From NCBI RefSeq assembly GCF_014805685.1, contig NC_060885.1, forward strand, positions 21,713,632-21,777,631: DNA of 64,000 bases. Reading direction: 5' to 3'. The stretch comes from Silurus meridionalis. Taxonomy: Eukaryota > Chordata > Actinopteri > Siluriformes > Siluridae. The notes under the pieces are model-generated. The model searched no databases. It was not told where the DNA came from and worked only from the letters and a program-made list of their open reading frames with translations. A program made the position numbers and the translations under genes. Positions within the stretch are counted from its first letter, which is position 1. Every line of letters begins with the position of its first letter. This document shows, one piece after another, positions 12,065 to 24,971 of the stretch.

Positions 12065-12240
12065 TTTCCAAGACAGCATGATTGTGCAGTGGGTAATATT
12101 GCTGCCTCAGCTTCAGGGTCCTGGATTTGATCCCAAGAGCAGGCTACCTGTGTAAAGATTCTGTGCATGTTACCACATATTTATGGGTTTCCTTCAGGTT
12201 CCCTTTCTTTTATACCATCCTTGTCAGGATGGTTACTGAA
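12065..12240 (+). repeat. tRNA-derived SINE-like dispersed repeat (5' half)
   Basis: Contains GTGCAGTGGGTAATATTGCT, GCCTCAGCTTCAGGGTCCTG and GATTTGATCCCAAG, resembling tRNA A and B box spacing. GCATGTTACC and GGGTTTCCTTCAGGTTCC follow. This is a phrase pattern of a very common teleost repeat. The matching 3' half of the family is seen separately at 20190-20410. Confidence 0.5.
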
Positions 12241-14070
12241 GATAAATGACTAAAAGAAGATATTGTTTATAAAAAATATGTATGCATATACAGTTTGTTT
12301 AGCATGCATAGCTATTAATCACATCTATCATTCCAAAAATTCTGCAGTTGAATCATCACCTTTATATTGATTCGGGTATGTATTTTTATATACATAATAG
12401 AATTGACCTGTAAGCTGTGCATTACTACCAATGGACAGATGCCAGTCTGTGCAGCTTTCTGAGATTTATCTATGACTCTACTCACAATCTGAAAATGGTA
12501 GATTCATATTTGAACCATGTTGATGAATTTAAATTAGTCTGTTCTGGGCTGTGCTGCTTGCTGGACCCTTAAATGAAGCCAATTAGTAAATCAGTCTCCT
12601 AGTCAGGATTAATCACTCACTGCTCATTATCAAACCATTCATCTGTCACTCCACCATGGTCTTTCTGCACTAATTATCAAACCCTCTTAGCCAGAGGTGA
12701 GTCGATGACTAAGACATAAAATGGTGACTGTGCTTTCCTCAATCACCTCTGAGAGTAAGGTTTTGCATTAGACTGCTCTTGCTGAAGACAGATCCAGGAG
12801 ACTCATGAAAGACAATATTAAAGTCTCAACATTACAGCGCAATTATACAGAATAGAAGAGAGTACGTTTTGCAAGTGACCATTTAAATAATGTTCTATTG
12901 ATTGACAAGTCAAATGGTCTAATCTTGATTGGATATCCTCAGGGGACCTTCATCAGTTTCCATGGAAATTTATTAGACTGATTTCTCATCAACAGACTTG
13001 AGTCTCCAATGTGAAGTCTCACAAATACAGGGGTTGCTTTGATTCACAAGTGGTACATGAATAGCCAATGTGTGCTTCCAAAAATGTTGTGAGTGAAACT
13101 GAGCACGTACTATGTTTAGTAGACCAGAAAGACACCATACACCCCACTGAGGTCAATGAGAAAAGGGAATGCACGAATATCTGCAGCCTATGTTGTCTGT
13201 GCAAAAGAAAGATAATGAGAGTAAGGAGGGGTCAGGGGGTATTGTGTGAATGTTTATTGACCTGTTAGAAAGACAGATGTGTCACAGTCTATCCTACAGG
13301 GCAAAATAAATCAGACTATGTATGCATGTCTCTTTAACACACACTCTTTTTCTCTCACTCTCTTTCTCTCTTTCTCTCTCTTTCAGACTCATACAGAATA
13401 AGTAGGTCTCAAGGAAGAAAGTAGTAATTGCACAGTAGGAGTGTAATTATTTGTGAAATGGCTCTGTGCTCACCTTTCAGCTGTCTTAGAGCCCATCAGC
13501 CTATCATTTTTTTCATTGTACAAAATAAGTTCCAAGTGCTGACTCCACACTTACAGTATCTTTCGACCAGCAAATCCTGACTGATTGTGGTTTAGATAAT
13601 AACTTTGACAAATTCATGTTTTTATGTCATCTTAATTCTATCCATTTTACAGCTGAATGTAAAAATAGTAGGAAAAAGTATATAGAACTACAATAAAAAC
13701 AAAATTAATTATACTTTTTTAAATAATTAATTTTATAAATTTATAATTTTATTAATTATAAAATGTAGTAAAATGTTAATACAGTACATAAAATAGCATT
13801 TTTGGGTTGGCGTCTATTTATCTTGGTTTTGAGTTTATCGCGGGTCTTGACATTCAAGTCCCAAGTTTAGACCTGAATTAGGACAAGTCCCACATCAAAT
13901 TACATTTCCATGATAATTAATATAGTAAATATACACAGATCATGCAGTCTTTTAAAAATGGGCATCCTTCACTTTTCAGACAAACTTTAAAACCCATTGG
14001 AAATGCATGGGTAAGGCATGGGTGAACTACAAAATTGAAATGTTACAGTTCAACTGTACAAGTTGTGATT
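12240..14070. other. Intergenic stretch without recognised genes
   Basis: AT-rich sequence with a CT-rich low-complexity patch near 13345-13385. I see no exon-like conservation, RNA gene or transposon family. Confidence 0.5.
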
Positions 14071-14071
14071 T

Positions 14072-14235
14072 ACATTTACATTTACAACATTTGTCAGATG
14101 CTCTTATCCAAAGCAACTTAAAATTATGTTGTTAATACAACTGAGGGTTACGGGCCTTGCTCAAGGGCTCAATAGTGGCAGCTTAGTGGTGCTGGGATTT
14201 GTACTGACAACCTTCAGAGCTGAAGTCCAAACACA
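14072..14235 (+). repeat. Dispersed teleost repeat (CATTTACATTTACAACATTT type)
   Basis: Reads GATGCTCTTATCCAAAGCAA, then GGGCCTTGCTCAAGGGCTCA, AGTGGCAGCTTAGTGGTGCT and GGGATTTGTACTGACAACCT. This word order is a widespread fish interspersed repeat of uncertain class. Confidence 0.55.
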
Positions 14236-14956
14236 CATCAATTAGCTACCACTTACTTGATATTATTGTAAACAACATAATCTACTGTCTCTGGGAGCAG
14301 TGCTTCTGCTGGGGAATGAGCAAATCTTTCAACTTTGTTGTTGTCATGTGTAAGTTGATTCGTTTTTTTGAGTGATTGGATGTTGTCCAGAAGAAGAGTT
14401 TTTGGCTTTGAAAATGTATCAAATCTTTTAAAGTCAAAGACCTCAAATCCAAGTGAAGCCACAAGTCACCGATGTCAACATCAAAGCTAAGCCTCAGATT
14501 TACTTTGATTGTATTGTATCATGTCAAAAGTCCTCAACACTGGAGAAAATAATTAAGAGTAAAGTAACTAATGCTTGTTATTATGTTGATGATAAGATTC
14601 ATTAAAGATGACTAAGTGTAATAGTATATAAAGTCCTAATATCGTTCTCTTAGATGGATTTTTTTTTTCCCAAACTCAGTCAGTTCTTCAGTTCCTCACT
14701 ACTTTTCCATCATGCCATCATGATTTATTCAGTATGATAGATTCCGTACACCCTCCCGCAAATGGGTCCCAATTTCTATCTATAGAGATGACTTTGATAC
14801 TATTCATCCATCTATGGGGTCTATACACTTGCACTCACACATAGTGTTTGCATCGGGGATGTTATATAAGAACGTAAAATATGTATTTTACACTTACAGT
14901 AGGTGTGTATGAATAGAGCCATTTTTGTTGCTTTTTTGTTACTTGGGAGGTCATGG

Positions 14957-14973
14957 CTGTGTGTGTGAGTGTG

Positions 14974-15037
<64 letters not shown>
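14957..15037. repeat. GT dinucleotide microsatellite
   Basis: About 40 GT units, the first few broken by GAGT variants. The open frames on both strands across it are repeat artefacts. Confidence 0.92.
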
Positions 15038-15038
<1 letters not shown>

Positions 15039-15039
15039 C

Positions 15040-18000
15040 TGTCTACTCATTTGCAGTCCTCTGATGATGGCTGATTTCATGCAACAGCACCTCCTCCTTA
15101 ATATTTCTTTTACAAAATCGTTCACTTTTATATTAAATCGTGATCAAAAAGAATATTTGTCTTCCCTGCAAAGACCATTTTCAAACACTAGCTAATTTTC
15201 CTATATTAAACTTTGAACACTATTAGCACTAAGCTCTAATTTAATAGAATAATATTAGAATAATATATCAGTGTCAGAAACTCTACGATAAATTTCTAAT
15301 CTTAAAAAAATAGACTTTTGTGTGTATGCATTTCATCTTCCATTTCCTTCTCCTCAGGAGGCTTAACTCTCCACACCACCGTATCTCCCTTGTTCTCTCT
15401 GTTACCAAGGCAACCACAAGGTTGCTTCATGTCTGGTTCGAGAGCAATGAGGCATCGTCCCAGGTCACCACATTATTGTTTCCAAAATAGTCAGGCACTG
15501 TGTATTTTGCTTAGATTTAAATTACAAATTTATAACTACACACATTTCTAGCTGTGACTCTTTACCAATTTAAAATTCAGGCTGGAAATCATCCGTAGTA
15601 TTATTTTTTTTCTTATATACAGTATTTCTATATATGTTTGCATCAACCAGAATGAATGGACATCTATGTATTTTTCTTTTTTTCACCATCATTGAAATTA
15701 TTTTAGTCAAACCATAATCGGTAATGAGGCATTTGGATATGAAAGTGTGTTATCTTTAGACTGTTGATTCATGCTCATTGGGAACATGTCTGCAAGACCT
15801 TATTCAGTTGGCTAAACACTCACAGACCTACACACAGCTACTCACAGCTAAGTTGAAGTGATTATGCAGACCAAAAAAAAAAACCCTGAAAAATTATTAA
15901 TGCTTCTCACACCTTTTGGACAACCCACATTCAGCACACAGCATATTTATATAGTATTCAAAAATATATAGTGTGTAAATTAAAAACATCCGTGTGGAAA
16001 CATAGCAAATGTTCCCTTTGGTACCCTGATGATTTACATAATTTAAAACACCATAATTACTTTAAAAGATCTGCAAACAAAAATTTGTTTTGAGTTTGGT
16101 TTTAATGATAATAAACATACTTTTGCATAAAGCATCCATATTTGTCCATGCTCGTGTTGATTAGAGTATTAAAAACTTGAAAAGTATTAATTTATGGTAT
16201 ATTTTCAACAGATGTGTGAATAGGTTTGACAATCATGCGATTAATTATCTCACTATTTTACCCAAAAGCCAGAATCATGCCAGGGAGAGAAAAAAGGACA
16301 GAGGTGTATGCGTGGTAATACACCATGCATACACCAAAGAAAACACAAATACATGTGTGCATGTGTGTGTGCACACTTGCATGGGTGTGTGTGTGTTTGT
16401 GAACAAGAGTGCGCCTGATGTTCTTAGATTATGAGTTACCAGCCAGGACAGCTGTGCATCCTGTCATTTTCAGACAAGCTTTTTGCAATACAAATCAGTG
16501 AAGCATGCTCAAATCTAATCAACTCACCTGCCAATCTCACTGAATCTCATCCTGAAGCTATGTAATACATTACTGAACATTTACTGTCCCAAAATATATA
16601 ACAACATTATTCAAATCACATTGTATATAAAGTGATGCAGTGTGTGTACACAAACCTGTACCCATATTGCTAAGGTGCTGCATTTTGTATTTGTAAAGAA
16701 TACTCTAATAACTGTTCAAAACTGGTCAGTCAAGTGTTTGTGTGTAAGTGTGTAAAGATAGACAGGAAAATCTGAAGATTAGTGGAACAATGATTGTTAG
16801 ACCATCTGAGGTGAGCCAACTACATCAAAGTGAAACAGTAGTGAAATCTTTACTGCTGTCTTGTGGGGAACTGCAATCCTATTTTACACCACAGCTAGCC
16901 ATAAATTTCTTGGTCCAGTTCCTTCTTGTGCTTTTCTTCCCCTCTCTTCTTACTTTAACGCTTTATCTTAAATAAAACAGCACTAATAAATTTAGGTGAA
17001 AAACCACACTCACCCATCCATGCTTCTGTCTCTCTCTTTTTTTACCAGATACTTTCCAGGTTAAACTTATTGGCTTTAATCAGAAAAGGATCAAAATTGA
17101 CCGTTGAAAATGGAAAAGTTGTTTGATTTCATATTTGCATATTTTTCGTACAAAAATGTGACCAACGCAATGTATCAGAAAGGTTGGATTTACTTTTTTG
17201 TGCTTGTTTGTTAATTTTGTTTTTTGCTTTATAAATTTTAGACTAGATTTTATATCATGATAGAGTCACAGCCTAATCAAGTTTTAGATATGATCTGGTA
17301 GCATTTGTGTATGTTTATGTAAAAGTATAAATTGATCCTCTCTGATGGTGGTATTAAAAATTGCATGTGTCAAAAACCAAACTGTTTGATCAGTATATCT
17401 GTGATTGTTTTAAGTAACCATTTTTAAATAATTTCAAATAGAAAAAATGTCCTAATCCAATGTGTAATTTATTTCTTTAAATCAAATATTACAATATAAT
17501 AGGAGAAAAGAAAAAAGCAAGCAAAAACATTTCATTCATTGACTTTATTCAGCACATTATTATACCTGTCACAATACCATTATAAACACATATTGTCCTT
17601 TGACTGTCCTTACATAAAAAAAGCCAGTAATAATAATATATAAACATAGAAATGTCTGAATCACTAAAGACAGAAAAAGAATCATATAGGATCTTTGGGC
17701 AACCCAGTATGCATGAATAAATAGCAGGCAAAATCAAATGAAATCTTTGGGTTTTGACATTGTTCTCACGCTGCTGCTGTTTTTTCTTTTTTCAAAGAGT
17801 GCTTCTTTGAGCTTCCTTGTCCAAAACATACTCTTCATGAGATTTCTATGGCAACATCAGGCCACTATGCTTGGTTGTGTTTGTCGCAGTAAATTGTGAT
17901 GTTTTCATTTGCTACTTTACTTCTGGCAGAGCTACTAGAGGAATCATATTCAGAGATTATACTTGAGTATACACACACATACTCGCAATAAACAATACCA

Positions 18001-18590
18001 ATAGAAAAAGGTATAATGCTTTCATCAGATGCATATGTTTCATATAGATATATGTGTGGGTGTAAAACTAGTCTTTATGAGTGTGCTTGTGCATGCTTGG
18101 GGCTAGTAGCATTGGCTTATAATGACTTCTTTGCAATCCTTAGCAACTTGAGAATAAAATTACAATTCCATCTAAGGAAAGAATAGAGACCAATATGCAA
18201 AGGCACTCAAGAAACATCTCAGGTGGGAGGACATGCAAATCTCTGCTGAGCCTATTTTTTGTTAATAGACAAACAAGCAGCTTGTAAGCTTCACCTTGTT
18301 TTATATACATTGCATGTTTGTATCTGTGTATAGTCCCACAGTGTTAGTTTACTAGTTTAATTAATATAAATCAATAACTGTGGTCACCAGGGTCTTACTG
18401 AAAGCTGTAATGAAACAGATTGGACATAATTTTAAACAGTCCATTGCATAAGTGTTTTAGATTATTTTCATTGTGTAATGATAACATGGTAAAAAATTAA
18501 GGTCAGCTGCATGACTGAGAGAGTTCACCTTTCTCAAATAGGATTATGTAAGATGACAAACATGCATTTACAGAAGTTAACTGTAGTAGT
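15040..18590. other. Intergenic stretch without recognised features
   Basis: AT-rich DNA with short CA and GT runs near 16340-16400. I see no gene, RNA or recognisable transposon. Confidence 0.5.
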
Positions 18591-18592
18591 AT

Positions 18593-19050
18593 TTACTAGG
18601 ATGTGCATTTCCGTAACTGAGGCCAATGTGATTCGCATCTCGACGCATAGCCAACGATACAACACATTTAAGACACATATGAAGCAGCTACTGATGCGAT
18701 GCGATACGATTCCCCCCTATTATGATGCAGTGCAAAACGATTACAATTTAATTCAACACAATGCAATATGATGAAATAAAAAAACAAATCTGATGCTATA
18801 TAATTTAATATGATACAGATAGTTTCAAATATTGGTCACAAATTATTGGTCTTTTTCTAAATAATAAAAGCATAACACATCTGCTAATAATTATATATAA
18901 ATAAATCATTATTTTACAGATGCATGTGCATTATGATACAAATGCCAACTTGAATCTGATGAACATTTTTTTTTTAAATCAATGCATCAAATTCTTAACT
19001 TTTATGCTGATGCACATGCTGATGCGAATTAGTCAATCATACCATCCCTA
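18593..19050. mobile_element. Candidate non-autonomous DNA transposon with CTAGGGATG ends
   Basis: The left end starts CTAGGATGTGCATTTCCG and the right end, reverse-complemented, starts CTAGGGATGGTATGATTG. The interior is rich in repeated GATGCGATGCGATACGATTC-like words and has no coding frame. The short inverted ends and common fish word composition suggest a MITE. A clear target duplication was not found. Confidence 0.4.
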
Positions 19051-19793
19051 GTATTAACAGTAGGTCATGAAGAAATCTCAAATAAATAAGTACTCATTTG
19101 TGCACAGCACAAATATGAATGAAAGTGTAGTTAATAGAATATTGCACCATGTGTAGTTTATGCTATGATCCTGAAAGTTTAAATTTTAGAAAAATGAAAT
19201 TGCACAAAAGCAATTGCACGTGTCCTCAATGATGGGATATATGATGTTTGTAGTGGTGAATTGAAGAGTGGTGTGAGGTGCTGTTACAGAGCAGGGAGTA
19301 AATATTTGTTTTTTTAGTACAAAAGAAGAAACTGTTTCTCAGTCTGGTTCTTTTAGTGAACAGGAATGCAGAAGGGTGAAAAGGCTGAAGCCAGGGTAAG
19401 AAAAACCTTTTGGAGATTTCTAAGTACAGCATTTCTGGTAAATGTTTTACAGTTGTGGAAGCTATGATCTTTCGTTTTTTTTCATGCTGCTTTGCTCTGG
19501 AGTGCCTTACTGTCCTCTAAGATGCAGCTTGAGTACTTGTAAGTACACTGTTATGCAGTATGTAATTATGGACTAAACAGCACACAAGAAGAGGTTCAAA
19601 GGGAGCTGTAGGGATGAGGTGTACTTTAGTTGGGCCTCTTCGGAAATGGAGCTTCTGTTGAGCTTTTTGTGCTATTACAAATCATGATTCTACAAATTCC
19701 ACTGAGGAATTGAAAACTTGACACCCTCCACCATCTCACACTGTGAACATTGTGAATATACACATACACTTGCACATCCACATCCACATCAAC

Positions 19794-19797
<4 letters not shown>

Positions 19798-19824
<27 letters not shown>

Positions 19825-19825
19825 T
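19798..19825. repeat. CA dinucleotide microsatellite
   Basis: About 14 CA units preceded by variant CACATC units. The remaining stretch 19050-20190 shows nothing recognisable. Confidence 0.85.
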
Positions 19826-20189
19826 TTACCCACACAAATATATTGCCCAGTGAACATTATTAAAGTGCTAGATTACGGGGATGAAAGTGCAGATTTTGCA
19901 GATGAGCTATGAAAAGGTTTATGAGTATGAATCTTACCTTAGAGAGAGAGACATCCAGAGATGGATTCGTAAATACAGCTTAAAGATGCTTTCTATTACA
20001 TGACTATAAACACACTCTGTTAAAATTAAGCAATTCATCAACTGATATTCATCAGTTATGGAGTGAAATCCAACAAAATTGATTTCCTTTGTTTATTCCT
20101 AGTGCATTAAGTAGAAATTATGATCAGTCTGTTACACTATATCTACAGGATATGTGGGTTGATCTTGAGTTCTGATTGCTATCTATGTA

Positions 20190-20410
20190 GACTTTATTAT
20201 GTATCCCCTGAGTTTATATGGGTTTCTTTCACATTTCTCCCCGCTCGTAAATGTCCCAGAAGGTAAATTTGCTATGCTGAACTGCCATAGGTGTGAATGA
20301 ATGTGTGCAAGGTGTCCTGGGATGGACTAGCATTTCAACTAGAGTGTATACTCAGTATGTGCCCAGTGTGCCCAGGATGGGCTCTGGATCATTTAAATGT
20401 GATTCATAAA
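20190..20410 (+). repeat. SINE-like dispersed repeat (3' half)
   Basis: Reads GGTGTGAATGAATGTGTGCA, then AGGTGTCCTGGGATGGACTA, GTGTATACTCAGTATGTGCC and AGGATGGGCTCTGGATCATT. This is the end portion of the common fish repeat whose beginning resembles 12065-12240. Confidence 0.5.
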
Positions 20411-20539
20411 GATGAAAAAAAACGTGAAGTTACAGTTGAGGGTAAACTCAAGAACCATGATGATGGATTTGGATTGTAATTAATGTAAACATTCTGCACA
20501 GTTGCTCAGCTCAGCTAACCTCAGCAATGATTGAACTAT

Positions 20540-20812
20540 AATGAAAAGACATTTGGTTTTATCCAGATGAGGATAGGTTCCCTTTTAAGTCTGGTTCCTC
20601 CTTATCTTATCTGGCTTGCTCATCAGGGATAAACTCTAGGGAATAAAACATTAGGGAACTAATATTTGCATTTCAAATTTACATCTGCATTCAATTTATT
20701 GTTGTAAAGCTGCTTTGGAAATTACCATTTAAATTAAATTAAATTAAATTAAATTAAATTAAATTAAATTAAATTAAATTAAATTAAATTAAATTAAATT
20801 AAATTAAATTAC
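20540..20812 (+). mobile_element. L2-type LINE 3' untranslated tail with (AAATT)n end
   Basis: Contains GTCTGGTTCCTCC, TGGCTTGCTCATCAGGGATA and GTAAAGCTGCTTTGG, which are words of the fish L2 3' end. About 16 copies of the pentamer AAATT follow directly (about 20732-20811). No coding part remains, so this is a severely 5'-truncated insertion. Confidence 0.6.
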
Positions 20813-22050
20813 CTACAATTCTGAAAGGAAGGAGTATTAACTGAAAATGAATGAACTGTTTAGTTTAAATAAAATAGTGTTACAGTTTATTTGGGAATAA
20901 CTGTTTGGCACAAACTGTAGTGTATGTATATTAATAATTTTTTATGTATAATTTTTTTTTTATACAAACTGTTAGAGTTAATTTGCAGTTGTCGATTTTG
21001 TTAAAGATCACTTATGTAAGCTGCATTGTGCATTAGGATATGATGTCTGAACAGCACTCTTTGCCTTTCCTACACGATACCCTTACTTTCTCATTTAAGA
21101 ATGGTTTTCACTGAATAGCATGTTATTTCCCACCCCAGAGGAACGTGAGAACGGTGCAATTTTGCTTTTCTGAGAGTGGAGTGAAACATCAATGTGCAGA
21201 GTTGTTCAAAAACATGATCTTATTTTCTTTCTCAAATGTTACATTGACATTCATCTCAACATCTTTTTTAAATCATGTACATTATACATCATGGACAATA
21301 TTAATAATAGTAAGACTGCAAGAACAGTATAGACTACACCTTTTAGAATATAGATTTCACTGATTCTGTTCCCATATTATAATATTTCTTGTTACTTTCT
21401 GCCACACACTCAATCAACACACACCTGACTTTCTCAAGCTGAGGCACATAATAAATAAAAGATGGCAATATTAGCTTTGGGGACTTTTACAGTCACAGAA
21501 GTGGCATTGTTGTAAATGGTTAATAACATTAGTCTCTCTCCCACTGCTAGTGATCCTTCAAAGTGATTTACGCATGAGCATTCACACACACAAACACTCA
21601 TACATAGACACACATACACACACAGGCTGAGAAAATAGTGACTTGGTTCGGACAGGTTTCTAAACATGCTTGTGGTCTGGTGGAGACACCAGGTTGTGTA
21701 GATATTCACCAATGCAGATACTGTAGCTGTGTGGTATTCATCTTCTGCCACAGAGCATGTACAGTGGTGCAGAATATATCGCAGGGTCTTTGGCCTTCTA
21801 TTTCTGTAAGAAATATAAATCAGATATGAACTCTTTTGTTTTGGAAATGTTTGAGTGTCAGATTGCTAACAAAAGCACTCGGCGGACAGTTTGCAGACCT
21901 CCTCCTTGTAGGCAGCCATTGTTATTGTTATCAACCACGTCATCGGCAAAATTGATGATGGTGTTTGTGCTGTGGATTGGTATACAATTGTATTCGTGAA
22001 AGGAATAGAAAAGGGGCTCAGCAATCACTTTGTAGGGTTCCAGTGCTGAG
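20813..22050. other. Intergenic stretch without recognised features
   Basis: AT-rich sequence. The short open frames do not resemble any family I recognise. Confidence 0.5.
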
Positions 22051-22095
22051 AGTCAGTGTTAGGGAGTCTTCTTCTTCTTCTTTCGGCTGCTCCCA

Positions 22096-23667
22096 TTAGG
22101 GGTCGCCACAGCGGATCATCCGTCTCCATACCACCCTGTCCTCTACATCTGCCTCTTTCACACCAACTACCTGCATGTCTTCCCTCACCACATCCATGAA
22201 CCTCCTCCTTGGCCTTCCTCTTTTCCTCCTACCTGGTGGCTCCATCTTCAGCATTCTTCTACCAATATAATTCATGTCCCTTCTCTGCACATGTCCAAAC
22301 CATCTCAATCTCGCCTCCCTCACCTTGTCACCAAAACATCCTACATGCGCTGTCCCTCTAATAAACTCATTTCTAATCTTGTCCATCCTCGTCACTTCCA
22401 ACGAAAACCTTAACATCTTCAGTTCTGCTACCTCCAGCTCTGCCTCCTGCCTTTTACTCAATGCCACTGTCTCTAATCCATACAACATCGCAGGTCTCAC
22501 CACAGTCCTATAAACTTTCCCTTTCATTCTTGCAGATACCCTACTATCACAAATCACTCCTGTCACTCTTCTCCACCCACTCCACCCTGCCTGCACTCTT
22601 TTCTTTACTTCTCTAACACACTCTCCATTACTTTGCACTGTTGACCCCAGGTACCTGAACTCCTCCACCTTCTTCACCTCTTTTCCCTGCAACCGCATCA
22701 CTCCACTGCCCTCCCTCTCATTCACACACATGTACTCTGTCTTACTCCTACTGACTTTCATTCCCCTTCTCTCCAGCGCATATCTCCACCTCTCCAGGCT
22801 CTTCTCAACCTGCTCTCTACTCTCAACACAAATCACAATATCATCTGCAAACATCATAGTCCAGGGAGACTCCTGTCTGACCTCGTCCGTCAACCTGTCC
22901 ATCACCACTGCAAACAGGAAAGGGCTCAGGGCCGATCCTTGATGCAGTCCAACCTTCACCCTGAACCAGTCTGTCGTACCTACTGCACACTTCACTGCCG
23001 TCACACTGTCCTCATACATGTCCTTCACCACCCACACATACTTCTCTGACACACATACTTCTCTGACTTCCTCATACAATACCATACAATACCACAACTC
23101 CTCTCTTGGCACTCTGTCGTACGCTTTCTCTAAATCCACAAATACACAATCCTCTCCTTCCAGAATCCTGTTAAACAATCTGGTTAAAAACTCCACTGCC
23201 ATCTCTCCTAAACATCTCCACGCTTCTACCGGTATGTCATCTGGTCCAACCGACTTTCCATTCTTCATCCTCTTAATCGCTGCTCTCACTTCCTCCTTAC
23301 TAATCCTATCTACATCCTGCTTCACCAACTGCACATCATCCAACCTTCTCTCTCTGTGATTTTCCTCATTCATCAGCTGCTCAAAATACTCCCTCCACCT
23401 TCTCAACACACTCTCCTCACTAGTCAACACATTACCCTCTCCATCCTTTATTGCTCTAACTTGCAGTACATCCTTCCCAGCTCGGTCCCTCTGCCTGGCC
23501 AATCGGTATAAATCCTTTTCTCCTTCCTTAGTGTCCAACCTCTTATACAGCTCCTCATATGCCTTTTCCTTGGCTTTCGCCACATCCCTTTTTACCTGCT
23601 GCCGCATCTCCTTGTACTCCTGCCTACTTTTCTCATCACTCTGTCGATCCCACTTCTGTTTTGCCAA
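22096..23667 (-). pseudogene. RTE-clade reverse transcriptase ORF with internal in-frame deletion (523 codons)
   Basis: Target-primed reverse transcriptase fragment. Visible in order: NGKSVGPDDIPVEAW (entry of the RT domain), LFNRILEGED joined directly to CVFVDLEKAYDRVPREELWY, GLHQGSALSPFLFAVVMDRL, catalytic FADDIVICV, LERRGMKVSRSKTEYM, FRYLGSTVQ, LRWFGHVQRRD and GRRKRGRPRRRFMDVVREDM. Family members normally have about 70-80 residues between LFNRILE and CVFVDLEKAYD. Here they are missing without loss of frame (junction about 23147-23165). A small tandem duplication replaces the segment after LWYCM. The RT start is displaced by a frameshift near 23670-23680, where the upstream frame (23592-23798) carries KETWWWNEEVQESIRE. 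Confidence 0.88.
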
Positions 23668-24177
23668 CCTCTTTCCCTAATGCTCTCCTGCACTTCCTCA
23701 TTCCACCACCACGTCTCCTTGTCTTGCTTTCTATTTCCAGATGTCACACCAAGTACTTTTCTAGCTGCCTCCTCATCACTCCTGCAGTAGTTGCCCAATC
23801 ATCCAGCACCTCTTCACCACCACCAAGCCCCTGTCTGACCTCTTCCCTGAACCTCACACTACACTCTTCCTCCTTCAGTTTCCACCATCTTATTCTTCTT
23901 TCAATCCTTACTTTCCTCCTCTTCTTCTTCGCCTCCAAAACCATCCTACAGACCACCATCCGATGCTGTCTAGCTACACTGTCCCCGCCAACACCTTACA
24001 GTCTCCAATCTCCTTCAGGTTGCATCTCCTGCATAGCACATAGTCCACCTGTGTGCACCTTCCTCCACTCTTATCGTCACCCTATGATCCTCCTTCTTCT
24101 TAAAATACGTGTTCACCACTGCCATTTCCATCCTTTTAGCAAAATCTACCACCATCTGCCCTTCCACATTCCTCTCC

Positions 24178-24837
24178 TTAAAACTTACCCATCACCTCCT
24201 CATCACCTCTGTTCCCTTCACCTACATGCCCATTAAAGTCTGCCCCAATCACCAATCGTTCTTTCCTAGGTACACCATCTACCACTTCATCTAATTCACT
24301 CCAGAATCTTTCCTTTTCCTCCATCTCACAGCCAACTTGTGGAGCATAGGCACTGATGACATTTATCATCATCCTTCAACTTCCACCTTCACGATCATCA
24401 CCCTATCAGAAACTCTCTTCACCTCCACTACACTCTTACTGTACTCTTCCTTCAGAATCACCCCTACACCATTTCTTTTCCCATCCACACCATGATAAAA
24501 CAGTTTAAACCCACCTCCAATGTTCCTGGCCTTACTCCCTTTCCACTTGGTCTCCTGAACACACAGCATATCTACCTTTCACCTCTCCATCATATCAGCT
24601 ATCTCTCCCTTTACCCGTCATAGTACCAACATTTAAAGTACCAACCCGAAACTCTACTCTCCTACACTGCTCCTTTTCCTGCCGTCTCTGTAGACGTCTT
24701 CCTCCTCTCCTTCTCCTCCTTCGGCCAACAGTAGCCCAATTTCCACCGGTACCCTGTCGGCTAACGATACCTGTGGCGGTCGTTGTTAACTCGGGCCTCG
24801 ACCGATCCGGTATGAAATTCTCCTTTGTGATCCGCAT
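24178..24837 (-). pseudogene. RTE-clade apurinic-type endonuclease domain, frameshifted
   Basis: Three successive frames on the minus strand. The first is 24837-24595 (MRITKENFIPDRSRPEL, basic linker, VGTLNVGTMTGKGRDS). The second is 24569-24369 (MLCVQETKWKGSKARNI with the catalytic Glu of QET). The third is 24372-24178 (MMINVISAYAPQVG, VIGADFNGHVG). These are the conserved blocks of the APE-like endonuclease that nicks the target. A stop between the first two and the frame changes disable it. Confidence 0.82.
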
Positions 24838-24971
24838 ATTTGATTTGGCACATGTTTTACGCTGGATGCCCTTCCTAACGCAACCCTCCCCATTTACCTG
24901 GGCTTGGGACCGGCACTAAGAGTGCACTGGCTTGTGCCCCCTAATGGCTGGGTTAGTCAGTGTTAGGGAGT

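Larger units (their letters stand above)
22051..24971 (-). mobile_element. RTE-clade LINE, nearly full length, with 17-bp target duplication
   Basis: The element spans 22068-24954 and is flanked by the perfect direct repeat AGTCAGTGTTAGGGAGT at 22051-22067 and 24955-24971. On the minus strand the 5' region has GGGGGCACAAGCCAGTGCAC, then an endonuclease segment (24.8-24.2 kb), a linker with frameshifts, the reverse-transcriptase frame (23667-22096) and a short 3' end finishing in AAGAAGAAGAAGAAG. This short repeated 3' end is typical of RTE elements. Frameshifts and stops show that it is no longer autonomous. Confidence 0.9.

Noticed and set aside
23559..24236. A 225-codon plus-strand open frame rich in Ser, Pro and His
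   Set aside because: It is the opposite strand of the RTE linker and endonuclease region, where G/A-rich coding sequence leaves long pyrimidine-rich frames open. No domain is recognisable.
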